NCBI RefSeq assembly: GCF_014205845.1
Contig: NZ_JACHCR010000006.1
Coordinates: forward strand, 124,001-188,000
Length of the DNA stretch: 64,000 nt
Reading direction: 5' to 3'
Origin: Mucilaginibacter cryoferens
GTDB lineage: Bacteria; Bacteroidota; Bacteroidia; Sphingobacteriales; Sphingobacteriaceae
Shown here one piece after another: positions 43,782-53,819 of this stretch. The notes beneath the pieces were generated by a model. It was not told the origin of the DNA, ran no database searches, and worked only from the letters and a program-made list of their open reading frames with translations. The position numbers and the translations under genes were made by a program. Within the stretch, counting starts at the first letter, position 1, and every line of letters begins with the position of its first letter.

Positions 43782-44631
43782 TATCGCAGTATTGCTTGTT
43801 TTTATGTAGATAAATGTGATATCAGGGCGGAAAGATACCTGCTTTTTTTATTTTAACAATACATCCCCCTGGTTCAATCATGCTAAACCTAATTTATTAA
43901 TATCTGTACAGGTAACACTAAGTATGGTAAATAACTGATAATGATATTTGTGGTGATAACGGCCAAACTTACATCTGTGTTTATTTTCTATTTTTTTTTG
44001 TTATTTATTGTTTGTGTTGATAAAAGTGTGAATTTAGATTCTGTAATTGTGATTTTTTTATCATTTATAGTTTATTGTAGTTTTTTTTGGTGTTTTATGT
44101 TTTTAAATAAATCAATATCTAGTTTTAATTGTTTTTGTGTTGGTGTATTTTGATTTTTTTTAATCTTATCTGTTATAAAGTGCTAAATGTGCTGTTGTTT
44201 TTATTGTTTATTTTTATGTTAAGCAAAAAAATTATGTTTTTTTGATCAATTGACAGTGGGTGTCTTAATTTTGATTGATATATTGATAATTATTGCAGTA
44301 AATAATATCAATTATTGAATTAATTTCATTAAACTTCACTAACATTTAAAAAGTTTTTAAAAACAACGATTTTGGTAAAATTTAACTTTTAAAATTATCA
44401 TTTTTTCAATTTTAATTCCGATAATTGAAAAAACAATAAAATAATACCTGCACAACGTATTCGTTTACGTTTATCTTAAAAACATTTTCCAATTGGCTTC
44501 TCAAAAGAGGCGGCAGGTACGGCACTCATTAATTGAGAAGTCAATAATTAACAACTAACCTATTTACTACGAAACAGAAATTAACTCATTGCCCAGGTTT
44601 ATTAAATAATTCATTCCTTAAATTCATTAGT
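43782..44631. promoter_or_regulatory. AT-rich 850-bp divergent gap between GH3 and the second SusC
   Basis: This gap is markedly more AT-rich than its surroundings, with long T and A runs between about 43960 and 44440. A short hydrophobic reading frame at 43941-44153 looks like an AT-composition artefact. The right end carries a 13-bp inverted repeat in the probable SusC leader. Promoters for both genes must lie here, but none could be fixed. Confidence 0.6.
44492..44545 (+). promoter_or_regulatory. Inverted repeat in the presumed SusC leader
   Basis: ATTGGCTTCTCAA (44492-44504) pairs with TTGAGAAGTCAAT (44533-44545), 12 of 13 pairs plus one G-T wobble in RNA, with a 28-base loop. It ends 86 bases before the SusC start and could form a hairpin in the 5' leader. 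Confidence 0.5.
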
Positions 44632-47600
44632 ATGAAAAAAAAGTTATCTATTACATATTTGTTGATTTTTATAGGCATTAGTGCATTTGCAAGTAAAAAT
44701 TCAATCTCCAATAAAAAACACAATTCAAATTTTAGCGCCGCTCCTTTAAGTGTTAAAATAAAAGACGCAACCATAACAGGAACAGTAAAAGATAGCACGG
44801 GTGCTACACTGATAGGGGTAAGCATTGGTATTAAAGGTACCACCAAAGGAACACAATCAGACGTTAACGGTAAATTTACTATAGCGGCAAACCCGGGTGA
44901 TGTTTTGGTTTTTACCTATGTAGGGTATGTTACCAAACAAGTTACGGTAGTATCTGGCAGCCCAATAAATGTTGTACTTACATCTTCGGCCACTGGGTTA
45001 AACGAGGTAGTAGTAACAGCTTTGGGTATTAAAAGGTCCGAGAAATCGTTAACCTACGCAACCCAATCTGTAGGTGGCGCACAGCTTACTACTATAAAAA
45101 GCGATAACCTGATGAACTCGGTTAGTGGTAAAGTTGCGGGTGTAACCATTTCACCAAGTGCCTCTGGTGTTGGTGGTTCGGCAAAAGTGATACTCCGCGG
45201 TAACAGATCTGCAACCGGCGATAACCAGCCACTATATGTAATTGATGGTGTGCCAATGAGTAACAGTGCAAATGCCAACGGGCAACCTAACAGCACTTAT
45301 GGTGGTACACCCGAAGGCGGCGACGGTATCTCCAACTTAAATCCTGAGGATATTGAAAGCCTTACCGTATTAAAGGGTGCCTCTGCAGCAGCTTTATATG
45401 GTAGCCAGGCGGCCAATGGTGTTATTGTTATTACAACTAAAAAAGGTAAAGCAGGCAAAACAACCATTAATTTCTCGTCATCGGCATCAATGGATAAAAA
45501 TGCCTACGTGCCTAAGTTTCAAAATAACTATGGAGCAACAACCAGCGGATCAACAACCAGCTTTGGCCCTAAATTAACAACCCCTGCCGCAGATTACCTG
45601 CCCGATTTTTATCAGACCGGTAGTAATTATACCAATGCTATAAGCCTGAGCGGTGGTAACGAAATTGCACAAACTTACTTCTCTTATGCTAATACAATTG
45701 CAAGAGGGGTTGAGCCAGGAAACAAGTTAAACCGTAACAACGTTAACCTGCACGAGACCGCTAAGTTTTTAAATGATAAATTAACGGTTGATGGTAACGC
45801 CAACTACATTACACAATTAATTAACAATAGCCCAACTATTGGTTTTTATACCAATCCGTTAACCGGTTTGTATCTTTTCCCGAGGGGGCAGGATATCCTG
45901 CCATACAAAGCCAATTACGAAGGGCCGGATGGCAGCAATGGTGTACCTACTCAAAGTTGGCCGTTCCAGGAAGACTTGCAACAAAACCCATGGTGGATCA
46001 TCAACAGAAATATCAACAGTTCTAAACGTAATCGCATTATTATGAATGCGAGCGTTAAATACGATTTTACCAGCTGGTTATATATACAGGCCCGTGGTAC
46101 TGTTGATCGTACAACCGATACTTATGATCAACGTTATTATGCGGGTACGCTTGCTCCGTTGGCAACCAGCAACAATAACGGTAGCTACAGTGGATCTGAT
46201 CAGGTATATAATCACAAGTATGGTGATGTAATTGTAAACTTTACCCTGCCAAGCAAATCTGATTTTAAATTAGACGGTTTAATTGGTTCAAGTATCACCG
46301 ATAACTTTACAACTGGTATTAACTGGGGTAACGGAACAGGTGGTTACGGGCTTATTACTCCTAACCTGTTTACTATTCAAAATATCCAGGTTTCAAATAA
46401 AGCTCAGGGCGTAAATTCTGGCAGTAATGTAAATACGCTGGCAAATAATCACAACCAAATTCAGGCCATATTTGCCAACGCAAATTTATCGTATAAAAAC
46501 TGGGTTTATTTAACACTTACCGCACGTAACGACTGGTCATCCAACTTATCGTACACACCAACAGATCATTATTTTTATCCATCAGTTGGTTTATCATTTA
46601 TAGTAAGCCAAATGGTTAAACTACCTGAGGCAATTAGCTATGCCAAAGTAAGGGGATCTTACGCGCAGGTTGGTAATACTGTGCAAACGTATGCTTCTAA
46701 TCCTGTAAATAACGCTGCCGACGTTAATAATCCACCAAGTTCAAATGGTGTAACATTAGCCAACAGGCCTCCTTATCCAACCCTTAAGCCAGAAAAAACC
46801 AAGGCATTGGAGTTGGGTACCGATCTGAGGTTTATGAACGATAAATTAAGCTTTAGCTTTACCTATTATAAATCAAATACCTATAATCAATCAATTCCGG
46901 TTACTCCAGATCCAACTACCGGTTATGGTGCGGGTTATGTAAACGCAGGTAATATCCAAAATCAAGGCCTCGAGTTTACATTAGGTTATAACATGGTTTC
47001 TTCGCAGAACTTTAGCTGGAATACATCCATCAATGGCTCACGAAACGTGAATAAGATCATCGATCTGGATTCAAAAGATGGTGTTAACATCTATCAGCTT
47101 AGTAATACAAACAGCTATCGTTCTTACCTGGAAACAGGTGGTTCATACGGCGATATTTATGGACAAACACTGCAAAAAGATGCCCAGGGGCGTATCCTGA
47201 TCACCGCGCAAGGTTTGCCATTGTTAAGCTCTGATTTTAATAAAATTGCTAACCCTGCTCCAAAATTTCAATTAGGTTGGAACAACAGCTTCAACTACAA
47301 ACAATTTTCTGTTAATTTCCTGGTTGATGGAAAATTTGGCGGCCAGGTTGTATCTGTACAGCAATCTATTCTGGATGCTTACGGTGTATCAAAAGTTAGC
47401 GGCGATGCCAGAGATGCGGGTGGTGTAAAAATAAACGGTGTAGACCCAAGTGGTAACGCGGTAACAACTATCGATGCAGAAAAATGGTATACATCAATTG
47501 GCGGTCGTAATGCGGCATTAGGTCAGTATGTTTACAGTGCTACGGTAGTAAAATTGCGTGAGGCTGCTATAGGTTACACCTATGCGTTGCCTAAAACAGC

Positions 47601-47775
47601 TGCTATTAAAGCTGTTAAGCTTTCGGTAACAGGTAGAAACCTTATCTATTTCTCTAAAAAGGCTCCTTACGATCCGGAGGTTACCTCTTCAACAGCAAAC
47701 GGACTTGGCGGTGTTGACGTATTTAACCAACCTGCTGTGCGTACTTATGGCCTCAATTTAAATGTTACTTTTTAA
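44632..47775 (+). CDS. SusC/RagA family TonB-linked outer membrane protein (second pair)
   Basis: A 1047-residue TonB-dependent transporter. After the signal peptide (to AFASK) comes a CarboxypepD_reg-like domain (about 45-120; ITGTVKDSTGATLIGVSIGIKGT). The TonB-box region NEVVVTALGIKRSEKSLTY follows, then the plug (PLYVIDGVPM, NPEDIESLTVLKGASAAALYGSQAANGVIVITTKKGK). The barrel ends in YGLNLNVTF with the terminal Phe expected for outer-membrane insertion. It is unlike the first SusC in its TonB-box region and SusD partner type. No LacI-type operator is seen before it. Confidence 0.95.
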   Translation: MKKKLSITYLLIFIGISAFASKNSISNKKHNSNFSAAPLSVKIKDATITGTVKDSTGATLIGVSIGIKGTTKGTQSDVNGKFTIAANPGDVLVFTYVGYVTKQVTVVSGSPINVVLTSSATGLNEVVVTALGIKRSEKSLTYATQSVGGAQLTTIKSDNLMNSVSGKVAGVTISPSASGVGGSAKVILRGNRSATGDNQPLYVIDGVPMSNSANANGQPNSTYGGTPEGGDGISNLNPEDIESLTVLKGASAAALYGSQAANGVIVITTKKGKAGKTTINFSSSASMDKNAYVPKFQNNYGATTSGSTTSFGPKLTTPAADYLPDFYQTGSNYTNAISLSGGNEIAQTYFSYANTIARGVEPGNKLNRNNVNLHETAKFLNDKLTVDGNANYITQLINNSPTIGFYTNPLTGLYLFPRGQDILPYKANYEGPDGSNGVPTQSWPFQEDLQQNPWWIINRNINSSKRNRIIMNASVKYDFTSWLYIQARGTVDRTTDTYDQRYYAGTLAPLATSNNNGSYSGSDQVYNHKYGDVIVNFTLPSKSDFKLDGLIGSSITDNFTTGINWGNGTGGYGLITPNLFTIQNIQVSNKAQGVNSGSNVNTLANNHNQIQAIFANANLSYKNWVYLTLTARNDWSSNLSYTPTDHYFYPSVGLSFIVSQMVKLPEAISYAKVRGSYAQVGNTVQTYASNPVNNAADVNNPPSSNGVTLANRPPYPTLKPEKTKALELGTDLRFMNDKLSFSFTYYKSNTYNQSIPVTPDPTTGYGAGYVNAGNIQNQGLEFTLGYNMVSSQNFSWNTSINGSRNVNKIIDLDSKDGVNIYQLSNTNSYRSYLETGGSYGDIYGQTLQKDAQGRILITAQGLPLLSSDFNKIANPAPKFQLGWNNSFNYKQFSVNFLVDGKFGGQVVSVQQSILDAYGVSKVSGDARDAGGVKINGVDPSGNAVTTIDAEKWYTSIGGRNAALGQYVYSATVVKLREAAIGYTYALPKTAAIKAVKLSVTGRNLIYFSKKAPYDPEVTSSTANGLGGVDVFNQPAVRTYGLNLNVTF

Positions 47776-47798
47776 TTGTACACCCTTAATTAAAAGCA

Positions 47799-49418
47799 AT
47801 GAAAACAAATTATAAAACATATAAATACCTTAATGCCAACCGCCATTTATTTGTATTTGGCCTGTTAGTAATACTGGGCTTTAGCGGCTGTACAAAAAAC
47901 TTCGAAAAATACAATACCGATCAAACCGGTATTGCCGATAAGGATTTGAAGATACCTACCTTATTTATACCTATTGAGCAGCAAATTTTTCAAAACTACC
48001 AGGTTGCGCAAAATCTTAATGCCGATGCGTATGCAGGTTATTCGTGCCCGCCACAAACATTTGGACGCTCTTTGTATAATATGAACTACGTATTTGTTGA
48101 TGGATGGGATAATACCGCCTTTAATCAGATTTATACCAAAATACTGGGTCCTATTAAAAATAAATTAGCCCCTTTAGGTATTAAAACTTCACTGCCAGAC
48201 TTTTGGGCGATTGCTTTATTGTTGGAGGTTGAAGCAATGGATAGATTAACCGATAAATTTGGCCCGGCACCATATAGCAAGGTGGGTACATCTTTGGTAA
48301 CCACGCCCTATGATAGTCAACAAAGCATCTATCAGCAAATGTTTTTACAATTGGATACCGCTGCAACAAACCTGCAAACTTATATAGCAGCCAATCCTGG
48401 TAAAACGCCTTTTGTGAACTCGGATGTGATTTTTGGCGGCGACTATACCAAATGGTTGAAATTTGCCAACTCGTTAAGGCTACGCCTTGCTATGCACATT
48501 GTAAAGGTTGATCCTGCAACAGCAAAAACCGAAGCAGAAAAAGCTTTAAGTGCAACCGGCGGTTTACTATCGGCAGTTGCTGATGACGCGGCAATAGCAG
48601 GAAGCGGCCAAAACGATTATTATGTAATAACAGCCAGTTATACAGATAACTCGATGAATGCCTCTATACAATCGTACATGGTAGGTTATAACGATCCTCG
48701 TATAGCTAAGTACTTTAAACCTATTGATCCAACTTTGGCAGAACCTGGCGCTCAGTATAAAGGTCAATACATAGGTATACGTATTGGCTCTGATGTTGGC
48801 GCTAAACCGGCATACTCGGGCTACTCGGTATATAACTTTAACGATACGTTTACTTCAACCGCGCCACAGTTGATTATGACTGCTGCCGAAGTTTGGTTCT
48901 TAAAGGCAGAAGCTGCCCTTCGTGGCTGGACTGGCGCAGGTACCGCCCAAACCAACTACGAAACAGGTATTCAAACATCCTTAGCTCAATATGGTGTTAG
49001 TAGCGGCGCAACCGCTTATGTGGCCGACGGAACAAGTAAACCGATAGCTTATGTTGATCCTCAAAACGCTGTAAATAATTCTCCGGCGTTGTCAACCATA
49101 ACTATTAAATGGGATGAAACTGCCACAAACGAAGTAAAGCTGGAGCGTATTATCACCCAAAAATGGTTGGCCATGTTCCCTGAAGGTCAGGAAGCGTGGA
49201 CAGAGTTCCGTCGTACCGGATATCCAAAATTGTTCCCTGTAGTTAATAACAATAGCAATGGAACTATCGATACCAAAATACAGGTTCGCCGTTTGCCATA
49301 TCCTATAGATCAGTACAAAACAAACGCACCTGCTATAAAAGCAGGTCTTATACTTTTAGGTGGCCTTGATAACGGCGGCACCCGGTTATGGTGGGATGTT
49401 GATAAAGGAAACTTTTAA
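47799..49418 (+). CDS. SusD-like nutrient-binding lipoprotein (SusD-like_2 type)
   Basis: A 539-residue lipoprotein with lipobox GFSGC near residue 31. It matches the SusD/RagB variant often called SusD-like_2: FEKYNTDQTGI near the N-terminus, FWAIALLLEVEAMDRLTDKFGPAPYSKV, FGGDYTKWLKFANSLRLRLAMHI, MTAAEVWFLKAEAALRGW, and ERIITQKWLAMFPEGQEAWTEFRRTGYP near the end. It lies 23 bases after SusC and forms its surface lid. A terminator follows 50 bases after the stop. Confidence 0.95.
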   Translation: MKTNYKTYKYLNANRHLFVFGLLVILGFSGCTKNFEKYNTDQTGIADKDLKIPTLFIPIEQQIFQNYQVAQNLNADAYAGYSCPPQTFGRSLYNMNYVFVDGWDNTAFNQIYTKILGPIKNKLAPLGIKTSLPDFWAIALLLEVEAMDRLTDKFGPAPYSKVGTSLVTTPYDSQQSIYQQMFLQLDTAATNLQTYIAANPGKTPFVNSDVIFGGDYTKWLKFANSLRLRLAMHIVKVDPATAKTEAEKALSATGGLLSAVADDAAIAGSGQNDYYVITASYTDNSMNASIQSYMVGYNDPRIAKYFKPIDPTLAEPGAQYKGQYIGIRIGSDVGAKPAYSGYSVYNFNDTFTSTAPQLIMTAAEVWFLKAEAALRGWTGAGTAQTNYETGIQTSLAQYGVSSGATAYVADGTSKPIAYVDPQNAVNNSPALSTITIKWDETATNEVKLERIITQKWLAMFPEGQEAWTEFRRTGYPKLFPVVNNNSNGTIDTKIQVRRLPYPIDQYKTNAPAIKAGLILLGGLDNGGTRLWWDVDKGNF

Positions 49419-49467
49419 TGCCGTATAATTGCCTAAAATAACTTTGGTTATCTGGCAAAATAATTAA

Positions 49468-49508
49468 AATGTGTGTTTCGGTTTTAACCACCGAAACGCA
49501 CATTTTTT
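49468..49508 (+). terminator. Terminator after the second SusC/SusD pair
   Basis: A 14-bp stem (AATGTGTGTTTCGG at 49468-49481 and CCGAAACGCACATT at 49491-49504, one G-T wobble) followed by a T run. It precedes the fucosidase gene by 62 bases, so that gene may have its own promoter or be reached by read-through. Confidence 0.83.
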
Positions 49509-49570
49509 ATTAGTGCCATACGGGTGCTTAAATGATTGTAATTTAGTGCAACACTCACAAATATATATAA

Positions 49571-51010
49571 ATGAAAAAACTGCTTGTTTTTTTTATATTT
49601 CTTATACCGCTATGTAACCTTAGGGCGCAACAACATAATATGTCTAAAGATTATGTGGTGCCGGATGATACCCTGGTTCAAAAAAAACTGCACAAGTGGC
49701 AAGGGCTTAAGTTTGGGCTTTTTATGCACTGGGGTACATACAGCCAATGGGGGGTAGTAGAAAGTTGGAGCATTTGCCCCGAAGATGAAGGTTGGACACA
49801 ACGCCGCGGGCCGTATGGTGCCGATTATAACGGATATAAAAAGGCCTATGAAAATCTGCAAACTACATTTAACCCTACCAAATTTAATCCCGAAAAGTGG
49901 GTAGCTGCTGCAAAATACGCAGGGATGAAATACGTGGTGTTTACCACCAAGCACCATGATGGTTTTAGTATGTTTGATACCAAGCAAACAGATTATAAGG
50001 TAACAAGCCCCAAAACACCTTTTTCAACTAACCCGCGAAGCAATGTGGCTAAGGAAGTTTTTAATGCGTTTAGCAAAGAGAACTTTATGATAGGTGCCTA
50101 TTTTTCGAAGCCCGACTGGCATACCGAATACTATTGGTGGCCCTATTTTCCGCCAAAGGATAGGAACGTGAACTACGATCCTGCTAAATATCCCGAGCGC
50201 TGGCAAAAATTTAAAGATTTTACCTTTAACCAGATACAGGAATTGATGACCGGTTATGGCAAAGTTGATATTTTATGGCTGGACGGTGGCTGGGTGAGAC
50301 CCAAAAACACTATCGACGCTTCTGTTGACTGGCAGCGCACTATTCCTTATGATCAGGATATAGATATGGCAAAAATTGCAAAGGCTGCCCGTATCAAACA
50401 ACCTGGTCTGATAGTGGTAGACCGTACCGTGGCGGGGCAATATGAAAATTACACCACGCCCGAGCAACAGGTACCAGATGCCCCACTTGATCATCCTTGG
50501 GAAAGTTGCATTACTATGGGCAATTCATGGAGTTATGTGCCGGGCGATCATTACAAACCGGCCAGCGAAATTGTAACCCTGCTGGTAAAGATAGTTTCGC
50601 GCGGGGGTAACCTGCTGATGAACATCGGCCCCGGTCCGGATGGTGACTGGGACCCGGAAGCTTATAGCCGGCTTAAGCAAATTGGCGACTGGATTAAGAT
50701 CAACGGCGAAGGTATTTATGGTTCTGATGCAATAGCGCCATACTCCGAAGGAAATGTATACTATACCAGGGCGGGTAAAAATGTTTACGCTTTTGCGCTG
50801 GCCGAAAAAGGTAAGGATGATGTAGTATTACCGGCTCAAATTACTGTGCATTTAAAAGACCTGGGCAAGGTTAAAAAAATAAGCCTGCTGGGTATCAATC
50901 AAAAGCTGAAATACAGCGTAGGCGATGGTGTAATAATTATAAATATACCCGCATCTTTACAAACACAAAGTGGCCTTAAGCAGGCCGCAGTTTTTAAAAT
51001 TCAATATTGA
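49571..51010 (+). CDS. GH29 alpha-L-fucosidase, secreted
   Basis: A 479-residue secreted enzyme (signal peptide to NLRAQ). The TIM barrel shows GLFMHWGTYSQWGVVESWS, KYVVFTTKHHDGFSMFDTK and the nucleophile motif ILWLDGGW (Asp238). A C-terminal beta-sandwich follows (AEKGKDDVVLPAQITVHLKDL). GH29 enzymes release alpha-linked L-fucose with retention. It sits between the second SusC/SusD pair and a GH2 enzyme, suggesting a fucosylated glycan as target. Confidence 0.94.
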   Translation: MKKLLVFFIFLIPLCNLRAQQHNMSKDYVVPDDTLVQKKLHKWQGLKFGLFMHWGTYSQWGVVESWSICPEDEGWTQRRGPYGADYNGYKKAYENLQTTFNPTKFNPEKWVAAAKYAGMKYVVFTTKHHDGFSMFDTKQTDYKVTSPKTPFSTNPRSNVAKEVFNAFSKENFMIGAYFSKPDWHTEYYWWPYFPPKDRNVNYDPAKYPERWQKFKDFTFNQIQELMTGYGKVDILWLDGGWVRPKNTIDASVDWQRTIPYDQDIDMAKIAKAARIKQPGLIVVDRTVAGQYENYTTPEQQVPDAPLDHPWESCITMGNSWSYVPGDHYKPASEIVTLLVKIVSRGGNLLMNIGPGPDGDWDPEAYSRLKQIGDWIKINGEGIYGSDAIAPYSEGNVYYTRAGKNVYAFALAEKGKDDVVLPAQITVHLKDLGKVKKISLLGINQKLKYSVGDGVIIINIPASLQTQSGLKQAAVFKIQY

Positions 51011-51042
51011 TCATTTTTCGTACGTTACATTAAATCACTAAA

Positions 51043-53715
51043 ATGCCTCCTACATCAATTTACCGGTTTGCAAAGTTAAAACTACTTGTTGCGCTGGCCC
51101 TGCTACTGTCTTTTGTAAATACACATGCCCAAAGTAGTTATGAACTAAACTCGGGCTGGAAATGTGCACCAATAAATAGTGTAAAAGATAACGGAACAGT
51201 ACTGTCTACATCTGCTTTTAATACGGATAGCTGGATGCCGGCTACAGTACCGGGCACAGTTTTAACCACGTTGCTAAATAATCAAAAAGTACCCGATCCG
51301 TTTTGGGGGATGAATAACGAGCATATAGTTGATATTTACAAAGCTGGCTCTGCTTACTATACTTATTGGTTTACTAAGGATTTTAAGGAAGCACCGGCAG
51401 TAAACGGCAACCAGGTTTACCTTAATTTTAGAGGGGTAAACTATAGTTGCGATATTTATTTAAACGGGCATAAATTGAATAAAGAGATTCAGAAAGGGAT
51501 GTTCTTAAGATTCAATTACAACATAACAGGCTATCTGGCTAAAAATGGTAATAACCGCCTGGCAGTGTTGGTACACCCGCCAGATGTGGTAGGCAACCCC
51601 AATGGCGGCCAGGGCGGCGATGGTACAATTGCCCGTAATGTTGGTTTGCAATATACAGCCGGTTGGGATTGGATACAACCTATGCGCGATAGAAACACCG
51701 GTATCTGGGATAAAGTTACCATTCAAAAAACGGGTTCGGTGCGCATTGCAGACAAACATATAGTTACCCTGGTGCCAGGTGTAAGGCTGCCAGATGGTGC
51801 GCAGCAACCTGCTATTATTAAGGTAGCCGCAGAACTAAGCAATCCAACATCTGCAGTAGTTAGTGGGGCATTAAGTTTTGAACTGGATGGTAAAACTGTT
51901 TCAAAGGTAGTGAGCCTCAAACCCAACTCAACAACAGATATAAGCTTTGCCGATTACACCCTGCCAAACCCTAAGTTATGGTGGCCAAATGGTTATGGCG
52001 ATCAGCATTTATATAATTTAAAGCTAAAGTTTACTGCAACCGGTAAAACGCTGTCAGATCAGCAACAGCTTAAAATAGGGGTAAGGCAGTTAACAAGTGA
52101 GTTTAATGAGCATACCGGTAGCAGGCAGATAATGGTAAATGGTCAAAAGATATTTATTAAGGGGGGTAACTGGGTAATATCTGATGCCATGCTGCGCTTA
52201 TCTGATGCCCGTTACGATGCTGAAGTGCGTTACCATCGCGATATGAACCTTAACCTGATAAGGGTTTGGGGGGGCGCCATGATTGAGCGGCCCGAATTTT
52301 TTGAAGCCTGCGATAAATACGGCATGTTGGTTTTTCAGGATCTGTGGGGATCTGGGGATTGTAATGGGCGTTGGGAAGATCCACAAAAGCTGGACGACCA
52401 ATGGGCGCGCCGCAAATACCCAGATGATCATGGTTTGTTTCTACGGTCGGCAATTGATCAGATAAAAATGGTACGTAATTATGCTTCATTGGCCATTTGG
52501 TGCGGTGGTAACGAGATAACTCCTCCCGAAGATATTCTTACCGCCCTGCGCGATACCATTTTGCCAAAGCTGGATAATACACGCTGGTTTGTTGATTACT
52601 CAAACTCTGATAGCATGTCGCATAATACGTTGGGTGGCAATGGCGATGGCCCTTATGGGATTCAACCTTTATCTGTATTTTGGGAGCAGCGCACATTTCC
52701 GTTTAACTCGGAAGTAGGCTCGGTAGGTGTAGGCGATTATGAATCATTGAAACGATTTATGCCAACCGCCAACATGATACCTCCGATTTATGACGAGGAT
52801 AGCCACAAAACCAAGGCCGATAGCGTTTGGGAGTATCATAAGTATATAGGGTACGATACCAGCATCAATAAATATGGTAAAGCCAAAACAGCAGCCGATT
52901 TTGCAATGAAGGCTCAATTGGTAAACTACGATCAATATCGCGGTTTGGCCGAAGGTTTTACGTCGCACATGTGGGATTGGTATACCGGCTTCATCATCTG
53001 GAAAACCCAAAACCCATGGACAGCCATGCGTGGGCAGATGTATGATTATTATTTAGATCCTAATGCTTGTTTATATGGCCTGCATAACGGCAGCGCGCCA
53101 TTTCATATTATGTATAACCCGGTTAATGGTAATGTGATGATGGCCAACAACACCTTTAAGGCAAGGCGTAGCATGATGATGGTTGTGAAAACTTATGATA
53201 TGGATGGTAAAGAGAAAGTGCTTAACCAGGTTTTTACAGATATAAATGCCACTACCGTTAAAAAATACTTTTCTATAAAAGAGGCGATTGATAAGCTGGC
53301 TGCCAAGGAGGGCGTTTTTCTATCCCTGCAATTGTTAGATGAAAATAAGAAAGTGATTACCGATAATACCTATTGGATACCCGATAGTAAAGGCGCATTT
53401 TCTGGTTTGCAAAAAATGAAGAACGAAGAGTTAACGGCTACCGCCAAATACATAAAACCAGGCAAGGTAGAAGTTACCTTAAGTAATAAGGAACATAATG
53501 TACTTGCCTTTTTCAACCGGATATCGTTGATAAATGCTGATACTAAAACCCGCGTATTGCCGGCTTTTTACAGCGATAACTACATAACCGTTTTGCCGGG
53601 CGAAGAAAAGAAAGTGATTATTGATTATACTTCTGCCGGTAAAAATATGCTCATAGGTATTGATGGTTGGAACGCTCCGCAAAATACAACCCGCATGGTT
53701 ACTATAAGTAATTAA
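51043..53715 (+). CDS. GH2 enzyme (exo-beta-glucosaminidase/mannosidase-like), secreted
   Basis: An 890-residue secreted GH2 protein (signal peptide to THAQ). The sugar-binding domain (VPGTVLTTLLNNQKVPDPFWG, FRGVNYSCDIYLNGHKL) and the immunoglobulin-like domain precede the TIM barrel: MNLNLIRVWGGAMIERPEFFEACDKYGMLVFQD. Glu491 in WCGGNEITPP is the likely acid/base and Glu557 in FNSEVGS the likely nucleophile. The pattern resembles exo-beta-D-glucosaminidase or beta-mannosidase-like GH2 members rather than beta-galactosidase. It starts 32 bases after the fucosidase gene; the two form an operon ended by the terminator at 53756-53791. Confidence 0.9.
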   Translation: MPPTSIYRFAKLKLLVALALLLSFVNTHAQSSYELNSGWKCAPINSVKDNGTVLSTSAFNTDSWMPATVPGTVLTTLLNNQKVPDPFWGMNNEHIVDIYKAGSAYYTYWFTKDFKEAPAVNGNQVYLNFRGVNYSCDIYLNGHKLNKEIQKGMFLRFNYNITGYLAKNGNNRLAVLVHPPDVVGNPNGGQGGDGTIARNVGLQYTAGWDWIQPMRDRNTGIWDKVTIQKTGSVRIADKHIVTLVPGVRLPDGAQQPAIIKVAAELSNPTSAVVSGALSFELDGKTVSKVVSLKPNSTTDISFADYTLPNPKLWWPNGYGDQHLYNLKLKFTATGKTLSDQQQLKIGVRQLTSEFNEHTGSRQIMVNGQKIFIKGGNWVISDAMLRLSDARYDAEVRYHRDMNLNLIRVWGGAMIERPEFFEACDKYGMLVFQDLWGSGDCNGRWEDPQKLDDQWARRKYPDDHGLFLRSAIDQIKMVRNYASLAIWCGGNEITPPEDILTALRDTILPKLDNTRWFVDYSNSDSMSHNTLGGNGDGPYGIQPLSVFWEQRTFPFNSEVGSVGVGDYESLKRFMPTANMIPPIYDEDSHKTKADSVWEYHKYIGYDTSINKYGKAKTAADFAMKAQLVNYDQYRGLAEGFTSHMWDWYTGFIIWKTQNPWTAMRGQMYDYYLDPNACLYGLHNGSAPFHIMYNPVNGNVMMANNTFKARRSMMMVVKTYDMDGKEKVLNQVFTDINATTVKKYFSIKEAIDKLAAKEGVFLSLQLLDENKKVITDNTYWIPDSKGAFSGLQKMKNEELTATAKYIKPGKVEVTLSNKEHNVLAFFNRISLINADTKTRVLPAFYSDNYITVLPGEEKKVIIDYTSAGKNMLIGIDGWNAPQNTTRMVTISN

Positions 53716-53755
53716 ATCATGAGTGTTAGCAAGTTTTAAACTGATACTTCAAATA

Positions 53756-53791
53756 AAAAACCCGGCTTCTCACCAAAAGAAGGCCGGGTTT
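53756..53791. terminator. Bidirectional terminator between convergent genes
   Basis: A long hairpin (AAACCCGGCTTCT / AGAAGGCCGGGTTT) lies between the convergent GH2 and PepSY-like genes. The A-run on the left becomes a T-run when read on the minus strand, so it works best for the PepSY-like gene. Confidence 0.85.
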
Positions 53792-53819
53792 ACTATATAT
53801 ATTAATTGAGAGAAGATTT

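Noticed and set aside
43941..44153. 70-residue hydrophobic reading frame on the plus strand
   Set aside because: It lies in the AT-rich gap and consists of Phe/Ile/Val/Ser-rich sequence expected from T-rich DNA; no start context or family resemblance.
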